A stretch of DNA of 64,000 nucleotides from Branchiostoma floridae (taxonomy: Eukaryota > Chordata > Leptocardii > Amphioxiformes > Branchiostomatidae). Both the position numbers and the translations under genes were made by a program. Positions 51,701-60,700 of this stretch are shown piece after piece; the first letter of the stretch is position 1; every line of letters begins with the position of its first letter. The notes under the pieces are model-generated. The model searched no databases, was not told the DNA's origin, and saw only the letters and a program-made list of their open reading frames with translations. Where the stretch lies: the NCBI RefSeq assembly GCF_000003815.2, contig NC_049990.1, positions 5,734,757 through 5,798,756 of the forward strand, written 5' to 3'.

Positions 51701-54700
51701 CCAGTTGTAGTGATTGAATTGTATTTGAATATTGTTTACCTGGATGTCTAACCTTCATAAACAGACTAGCAAAAGTGTATTATGAGCCAAAAAAAGACGG
51801 GAAAAGGCCCAGGTAGCCTGCTATGGAGGCTATTTTGCCAAAGGTTCCGAGCATGGGGAATACGTGAGGACTATGCTACCACCCAGGCTTCGTAGGGCGG
51901 CAGAATTTAAGTAAATAAACCCAGTACAAAAAGAAAAGACCAGCAAAAGTGACTATTATGAGCCAATAAAAAGATGGAAAAAAGCCTGAGAGAGCCTGCT
52001 ATGGAGGCTAAAACTGTATATTCTTCCAAGGTGATGGTTGTTGAAGAAGTTGTCAATGTTGTCAGATAGATTTATCTGTTATGTGGGCATTCTTGTTTTT
52101 TGTTTTTTGTTTGATGTGTGTTTTGTAGTTTGTAGCCCCAGAGAGCCTGCTATGGAGGCTATTTAGCCAAAGGTTCCGAGTGTGGGGAATGCGTGCGGAC
52201 TATGCTACCACCCAGGCTTCGTAGGGTGTCGGAATTAGTAAACAAACAAATAACCTTCTTGAAAAGAGCTAGCGCGGTGGAGGGTGCCCTGAAGAGGGGA
52301 CATGGATCAATCATTAGGAGGAGTTTTGGGTCAGGGCTGTCGGCTGAAGTGTCCGCCACCCCAAACATTGTAAGGTTGGAGAGCCTCACAAGTGCCACTC
52401 AGCACCAGATGGCCTTTACCTGGAGAGGCTTTACACCCCGCTTCAGGAGGAAAGTCGGCATCCTGTTTGGCACCCTGGAGATTCGGCTGAGATAGTGCTG
52501 GAGGTCTATTCTCCACTAGACTAATAACTACACTGGCTCAAACATATAAAAAAATTGCAGAATTGGATGAAAACTTGCCAGGGTAGTTTGACTACCAAAG
52601 CAAAACATTTACCCTTCCTGACAACTGACTCTCCAGCCAAATTCTTCACCCTATTTGTGTTGACTTCTGTCTATATCCTTAGGAAGGCCTGGTGGAGGCT
52701 CCAGGGTGTCCTCAAATGCTCTCCAGGGTGTCAATTAGGCCTAGAACCAGAGAGTGCCAACAAGGACAAGTTTGCAAGCACTGGGTCTTGTGATTGTTGA
52801 GACAGGTGCAAATCTATAACATTTCAAAAAGAAAAATTCTGATAAAATCTTGACTTAAAAACATTGAAATCATTATTTGATAGTAAATGTCAGAAAAAAT
52901 CAACACCCTGTACACACTTTTCATACACACTTTTACACCTGTCTGAAGGTAAAAATAAAGAAATATTCCAAGGATTAAGAATGGCATAAGGAAAGACTTG
53001 CATTTCCCATTTCTACAATTCCCTCCTTGTTTGTGCTGCAATATATTGGTATCGTCGTTGTAGCCAAGGGATTTGACAGAGCCCTCAGCGACCAAATTTC
53101 ATTGATAAAAATATAATTTGTGTGTTTTGTTGTCTGCACTTTTGGCACGAGATTATGATTGCAAAGTCAAGCCACACCTGGGTTTAAACGAATTCAATTT
53201 AGAGCGGTCAACAAATTTCATTAAAAAAAAAACTTTTTACACCTTGTGTGTTTCATTGTCTGCATGTTTTGCACAATGTTCCGATCGAAAAGTCAAGCCA
53301 CACTGGTTTAAACGAAGTCAATTTAGATTCCTCTATGAATTTCATTGATAAAAATGTTTCTTTGTCTGTATGTTTTACACGATATTCCGTTCGAAAAGTC
53401 AACCCACACTGGTTTAAACCAATTCACTCTAGAATGCAGCAATGCTGTCGACGTGCCGCCGCTTCTGTGATGAGATTCCCTCAATAGAGACAGCTGCATT
53501 GGACAGAGCTATATCTGTACCTTTTGTCTTCCCTATGTGTAGATACATCAAATCATTCAAAGTTGCCAAACAGCTGCAGAGAACAGACTGTCATCTGAAA
53601 GACATTTTTATCATAGCCTGAGATATTTCAGGAACTCAGTCTAAATATAGCATTGGCACTGGAAATCTATTAATGTTGCATACGAAGCTGATATCAAAAG
53701 AAGATTTCTGATCTTTTGTTTATTTTCCAGGAGTGCAACCTAAATAAAGAGTTGGCACTGGAAATCTTTTATGCTGCATTCGAAGCTGGTATCATGAGAA
53801 AAACTACAGAAAGCTGTGCCTTTTTTTGTGTGACTGACAAGATTTTTAATCTTATTTTCCAGGAGTACAACCAGAATATAGAGTTGGCACTGGAAAGCTT
53901 TTATGTTGCATACGAAGGTTATGTCATAAGAAAATTACAGAACGCTGTGCCTTTTTTGATGTGTGACTGCCAAGATTTCTAATTTTTTCACTTTTGCTTA
54001 TTTTCCAGGAACGCAACCTAAATTAAGAGTTGGCACCAGAAAGCTTTTATGTTACATACGAAGGTGATGTCACAAGAAAATTACAGAATGCTGTGCCTTT
54101 TTTTTGGTGTGTGACTGCCAAGATTTCTGATCTTTTGTAATCTCCAAGCAGATCCTACAGTGCCATAAGACAGTATCAAAGCTGGCCAAGGAGTATAGCA
54201 GGCCAAGGGGAGTAAAAAAAAAAACACGGCATGGTTTGACTCCCTTTGACCGGCTTTACTCCTTCAAGTCCTTGACCAGCTTTGATACTAATAAAATTCT
54301 TATGGGACCATAGGATCTGCTTGAAGATTAAATCTTTCGCTCATTTTCCCACAAAATATAGCAGAATTCTGTCTAGAATAATCAATTACCCACAGTCCTC
54401 GCTGAGGTCACCGTGCGACTTTGACCTATGACCCCACAGGTGAACCGTGTCATTCCATAGGGGTGACATGCACAAAATATTTGGGGCCTGCAAGCTCGGT
54501 TCCGGAAGCGCTGCAGAACAAGTCAATATTATGGGTACACTCGGTCTTCCTGGCGTCTGACCACACTGTCAATCACGGGCTATCTGTTGCACGGTCACCC
54601 AGGGAAAATATTTACCGAAAGTATCCTAAGTTGGCGGCTTTGGGGTCTAATTCTGTTTGTGTGTGGATCCCGTTTCGGGCATCTTTCATGCGCACACGCC

Positions 54701-57700
54701 CCATCGCCGGCGGACACACACCGAAACAATGGCCGCGATCCCAGACAAACACCGCACAGAAAGGCAAGTCAAACATGGGGTGTGAAAGGCCCACAAGAAA
54801 TACACACTGACACAATTAAAGAACTACCCGAGGTGTCTGTCAGGGAGGACTCCCCGCCGTGATTGACAGGGGCACAAAGGAAGGGGTGACAGAAATCCGC
54901 GGTAAGCAGACAAAAAACAATTAGGCAGGAAAACTGATGATCCTCTCCCCGGGAAGCACAAATACAAACAGGCTGTGGGTTATATGGGATGTGTTCCTTG
55001 GCTGGGGCTATTTATAGGACAGGTTGGCAGGACAGGTAGACTAGTACAGGTGTCAGACGTATAACAACGGTAAAGAATGAGGGGTTCTATACTCGCCATG
55101 GTAACGGTGTGATGGCCAAGTGGGTTGAGAGTTCGCCTTGCAATCCATAGGTCGTAACTTTGATTCCGTTTAGGTCATATGAAAGACTTTGATAATGGTA
55201 CACACCGCTTTCTTAGCTAAGTATTACTCAATATTTGGGAAAGAGTATGGTAGTGGGACACACAGACCACTACTAGTGGATTAGCCCCCTGCTGTAGTGA
55301 TTACACAAAGGTTTGTGGACCAGGGTTACTGAAACGGAGATGGGAGCCACCTAAAGCACCATTTGGTGTGGATGAAATAAACTCATAACCAAAATAGAAA
55401 GTGGGGACATGGTTAAAAAATTATGTCAAAAGTAGAATTGGACCACAATTTTTTTTCTAACTCAAACTTTTTTTTGCTCAAGTATACTCAAAGTCATGTT
55501 TTCAATGTCTGGATGAATTACTTGTTGTTTTCTACTGTATATTAAAGACTTATGGTGGATATCTTTTAGTTATCTAACATATCTGTTTTGTTATCTTTCA
55601 TTTTCCTTTGGCAATAACGTCAAGCATAAAATTACAGATGATGAAAAGGTGCTTGGAAAGAATGTTAAAAGGTTCCCCCTGGTGTAATGATTTGATATTA
55701 TCTCTGTACCATCACACATTATGTTTCATTTTTCTGCACATCAGATTGGGTTTTAATGTTGTTCTGAAGAGACATCTACAATATGTGGCCTAATGTGGCC
55801 ATTATGGTGTCATACCGGCTGACATGGGTTCGAATCCCAGTGGAGGGGACATATGGTGTGCAGTGGGTAACAGGTGGTGCAATTAAACATGGGGGAGGGG
55901 GGCGGAGTTTTCATAGGATCTTTTCACACATGACGACACATGTCTCTTATTCTAGCACAGTTAGGAAGTAATTGTACAATGTATATTTCCTGTGTTTTAT
56001 GTACATGTATTCCGTATAAAATCTATGTACATTAGATGTCATTGTCTGCAACATAAATGTATGCCAATGGTGGTCAGAAAACATTTTTCTCACATGACTG
56101 GTGAAACCCTTCAACATCAGTTCTATGATTCTAACTCAGAGTATAACTCAAAGTTTAGTGGGAAAAAAACTTCATACATTGCAAATACCTTAACGTAAAA
56201 ATCTTAATACAAACCAAATTAATGTAAGAAGTTTTTTTTTACTTAATTTTAGGAACTCTGACAAGCAAAAGCAAGCCAAAAATCAATAAAGCTTGAATCT
56301 AAAACCCCTCTTTTCTACTGGCACACTTCTTCCCTTTAGTTTCCTTTAGTTTCACACCTAGTTTGACAAAGATTGACGATCGTATTGTTACTCTCTTTGT
56401 GGCGACCCATGTCAACAAGAGAACAACACCATCCACACAAAGGGAAAATTGCTCTATACACAAACTAATCATTTTAATTGTGACTAAAGCCTATAATCTA
56501 CTTTCTCAACTATGCAACTCATATTCCACATTCCTCTACCGATGAAAAAATATATCTAGTGCAGTATTTTATGGTAGCCTCCATCAGTCCTTCATACGGG
56601 GGTACGGGATCATAGAATTCGGCAAATAATTTAAGAAATTGGCCAGGGGAGTCAGTCCACACTAAGGTTCATCTTTCCCCTCCGGCCAACCAACTCCTCT
56701 GGTAGCAAAAATTATTCTCCCTATAATAGCCAGCGTAGTCAGTCTGGTAGAGGATAATTTCAAGGTGTTGCTTTATTTTTTGTCAGGTATAATCTAGATA
56801 TGGCAGCGGTTTCTTGGTGCTGTTATTTTTTCCTAGAAGTGCTCCTCCCACAGTAATCCGAGGGCGGAGCTCAGAACAGCTCTCCTCACAAGATGTGATA
56901 AGGTTCATTATGGGAACCTATTCAAGGGACAGGGCCGCATGCATTAGTAGGAAACATGACACCATAAATGGCAGCGGGCTTCTCTTATCAGACTTACGCT
57001 GAAAGCATTACCTGCCGTACAACCATACCTCAGATTCCTCCTACCGCAAAATCACTTACTGTAGCCATCTGGTAATGTTGCGTTCACAACAACATCAACG
57101 AAGTTGTGCCGTTAACATGAACATTAAAAGTTAGATGTTGTTCACAGCTACAGTGGAGTTACAAATTTGAAGTAATAAGGATGTACCAAAGTTTGCAGGG
57201 GCATTTCTTTGCTGTAACAAGAATGAAACTTGGGGTATTTTGCCCAAGGGGTAAGAATCTTAGCGATGTGGCCACCATTGGCAAGGTGCCCATTTACCTC
57301 TCTCCGTGAAGAGGAAAAACCTTCTGATTTTGTGACAAATTGTTTATCACACAAAAATATAACACTTCAAACAAAATTAAACCTTACAAATGTTATAAAA
57401 GTTATTAGGAAGTAATACAACTATTTTGTGCCTGAATACACTAGAAGCTACACGTATATCAGAGCACAAACAATTGTTAATATGCCATCATTATCAGACT
57501 AATCCACAAATTAATTTGAATGAGAACATACAAGATTCTCTTCTAAAAGATACCTCGGCGATCACATTGGTACCATAGTATAGTTTCTCATTATCAAACT
57601 ACATGCAAATATCCTCTCTAATGCCCAACAACACTATGCGCATGGCTTATTCTTCGTTATCTCTTACAAGAATGTGAAGCATTCCAATTAATAATGTGCA

Positions 57701-60700
57701 GCTTATGATGGCTAAAGGAGGTAAAATTACTGAAAATTTAAAAGGCTGAAGCAAGCCAACAAGACATCAATGTAACATGTGCTAATTTCAGAAAAACGTG
57801 AAGTTAACACATACTAAAACGCTATAAACTTCCACAAATACATGTACATGATAAGCTATTTCTAACATACAGCAAAAACAGAAATGACTCACGCTCAAGA
57901 CACAAACATTCAGGTTTCAAGGATTCTACCACGCTGTTGATTTTTCCTGCAGGATTTCCTAAACTGTTTTGGAACAAATCCTTGCCAATTTCCTGGGGTA
58001 CAGCGACTTCCACAGGGACCACCGTCAGAGGCAACACACAACACACAGATCATCAATCAAGGCTGACGTTCACATCAACAGGACCCATACCTGTCCGGCT
58101 ATCTCTGCCTCCCATCACTACCCCTACCTGTGCAGACAGGTGTGTTGTGTGTAAACACCTGAGCAGATAGACAGTTTCCTGCCGAGGTGACATCCTATCT
58201 CACCTGAGTGCATCATGGTTTAGTCATGAGTGTTGGACCTGAGAGTTTTCTACACATAGTTTGGATGAGAAGAAGAACAGTACAAGTGTACAGAGTGGTG
58301 TCAGAAAGAGTTGTGCACTGATAAACTGTGCCTGTAAAACTGTTTTAGGCCTAAACATCTAATGTACCTGTATGTATCTTACCTATGTGCATCATTTATG
58401 TTATGATGTTATGAAGAGTACTGTCCCTTGAGTTTTCTACCCATGGTTTGGATGGGAAATGTACAGATACAGATATCAGAGTGGTATCAGAAGAGTTTTG
58501 CACTGTAAAATACGGACAAACCTGTAACTGTAAAATCATTTAGGTCCTGAACATTTAGTGAACCTTCTGTATGTGCCCGTAACCTGTACCTATTTTATCT
58601 ATGCGCATCAGGCCTTAGTCATTAGGTCTTTCCCTAGAGTTTACTAACCATGGTTTGGCTAAGAAGAAGAAAAGTACAATGTAGAAGAAATGTACAAAGT
58701 TGAGTGGTGCCACTCATACACTTTGCCTGTAGAACTGTTTAGGGCCTAAACATCTACTGAGTTGAGTACATGTAGTGTACCTGTATATATCTGTATGTAT
58801 CTGTGCTTGGTTTGGGTAAGAAGAAGAACAGGAGTTGAGCTTAGAAGAAGAAATGTACAGATGCATTGTCATCAGAAAGAGCTGTGCACTGATACACTGT
58901 ACCTGGTCCTGTAAAACTGAACATCTAGTGTACCTGTATGTACCTGAAACAAGTGCCCATCTTACCTACCTGTAGGTGCATCCAGGATTAGACATGGAGA
59001 CGAATGTTCCTCAAGTTTTCTACCCATGGTATGGATAAGAAGGAGAAGAGATGGAGAAGAAATGTACAGACAGAGTGGTGTCAGAAAGAGTTGGGCACTG
59101 ATACACTGTAACTGTACCTATTAACTTTTCTAGGACCTGAACATCTATTGTACCTGTACGTACCTGTAACAAGTGCCTATCTTACCTACGTGCATCTTGA
59201 CTTGGTCATTAGGAAGACTGTCCCTAGAGTTTGTACGGGAAATGAATAGATGGGGTGATGTTAGAAAGAGTCAGGGCCCTGAGCTTAGAATGTATTTTGG
59301 AGGGATAGGCACACTTGTGTATCTATGTTTTATGCTAGAAATTTAGGTTCACAGCTAAACTAGACCAGAATATCAGCAAAATATGATTACAAACCTTACG
59401 GCCTCTCTTAAGGACTTAATTCCAGGCTTAGTCATTAGAAGGGTTGTTCTTCAAGTTTTCTACCCTTGGTTTGCATGGTGAAATGTACAGAGTGGTGTCT
59501 AAAGAGTTGTGCACTGATACACTGGATCTCACTCACTCACTATCCATTGCTACCTGTACCTTTAAAATGTATCAATATCAATGGGAAAGAAAGTATCTAC
59601 TAGCAAGGGACCACCAAAATTGGTCAAATTGATCAGGTGGTCCTTATGCAGAGGTAGTTACTAGCAGTACAGCTTTGATTGTATATTGTTTGAGTGGTCA
59701 GGTGGTCCTTATAGAGAGGTGGTCACTTGTACAGGTTTGACTGTGTAAATGTATCTATACCAAGGAGGTCCTTATATAGACATGGACACCTGTACAAGTT
59801 AACTGTATCTGTACGCATGGGCACATTGAATTAATTAGGTTGATAAAGCAGTTCATCTGAGTGACACAAATCTTAAGATAACAATAATTACCAGGGATGG
59901 GCAGTCAGGACATCTGCATAAGATAACAGTTCTTAACCACCTGATAAATTCCACTTTATCTCTAACAAAAATAAGGTCTACTGGGAGAGAGGCACAGGGG
60001 ATTGTCTAGAGAATTATTCTTAATTTCTGAGGAATTTGAAGGAGCAAAAATAGACAAATGAGAAAAGAAACCAGAAAAGAAACCAGAAATTAGGCAATAT
60101 TCATCTTAATAAACAGTATTTGTACAAATTAGGACAAAATTTGCCATAAGTACATTCTAGGAGGAAAAACTGCTACAGTCAAGCCTGGTGCAGCTCTACA
60201 AAATTCTGGCCGTGTACCAAAAGAGACCCCTAGTGACTGACTTGAATATTGCAGGTTAGCTGTTTCCCTTGTATGATACAATAAACTCTGAAAATTGCAG
60301 GCAAACAATCAAATCTCAACAACTGGTCTCAAGAGTACAGACATTTTTCAATAATTTTTCCCATATACTTGGGCTATGAAGGAACTTGACAGAATTATCA
60401 TTATTGTTACATCAAACCAGGAACATTAGAGTTTGCAAAACTTCTTCATGTTGCAGGAATTAGTGCATGATAATTCATAATTCATCTTCATCAGTGGGGC
60501 AACCTATATCTGTTGTTTTCAGAATCAGGGTATTTAGGGAGATCAGCTCGATGGAATGTGGGTTCAAACTGCAATATTTTGAAAACATTGGAATTTGAAA
60601 TCACCATCCCTTGATATTATACCCTGTTTTTAAAACAAATTGTATCCTGCGGATTCTTTCTACCGTAACACATATTTAAAAACCCCTGGAGACACTTATA

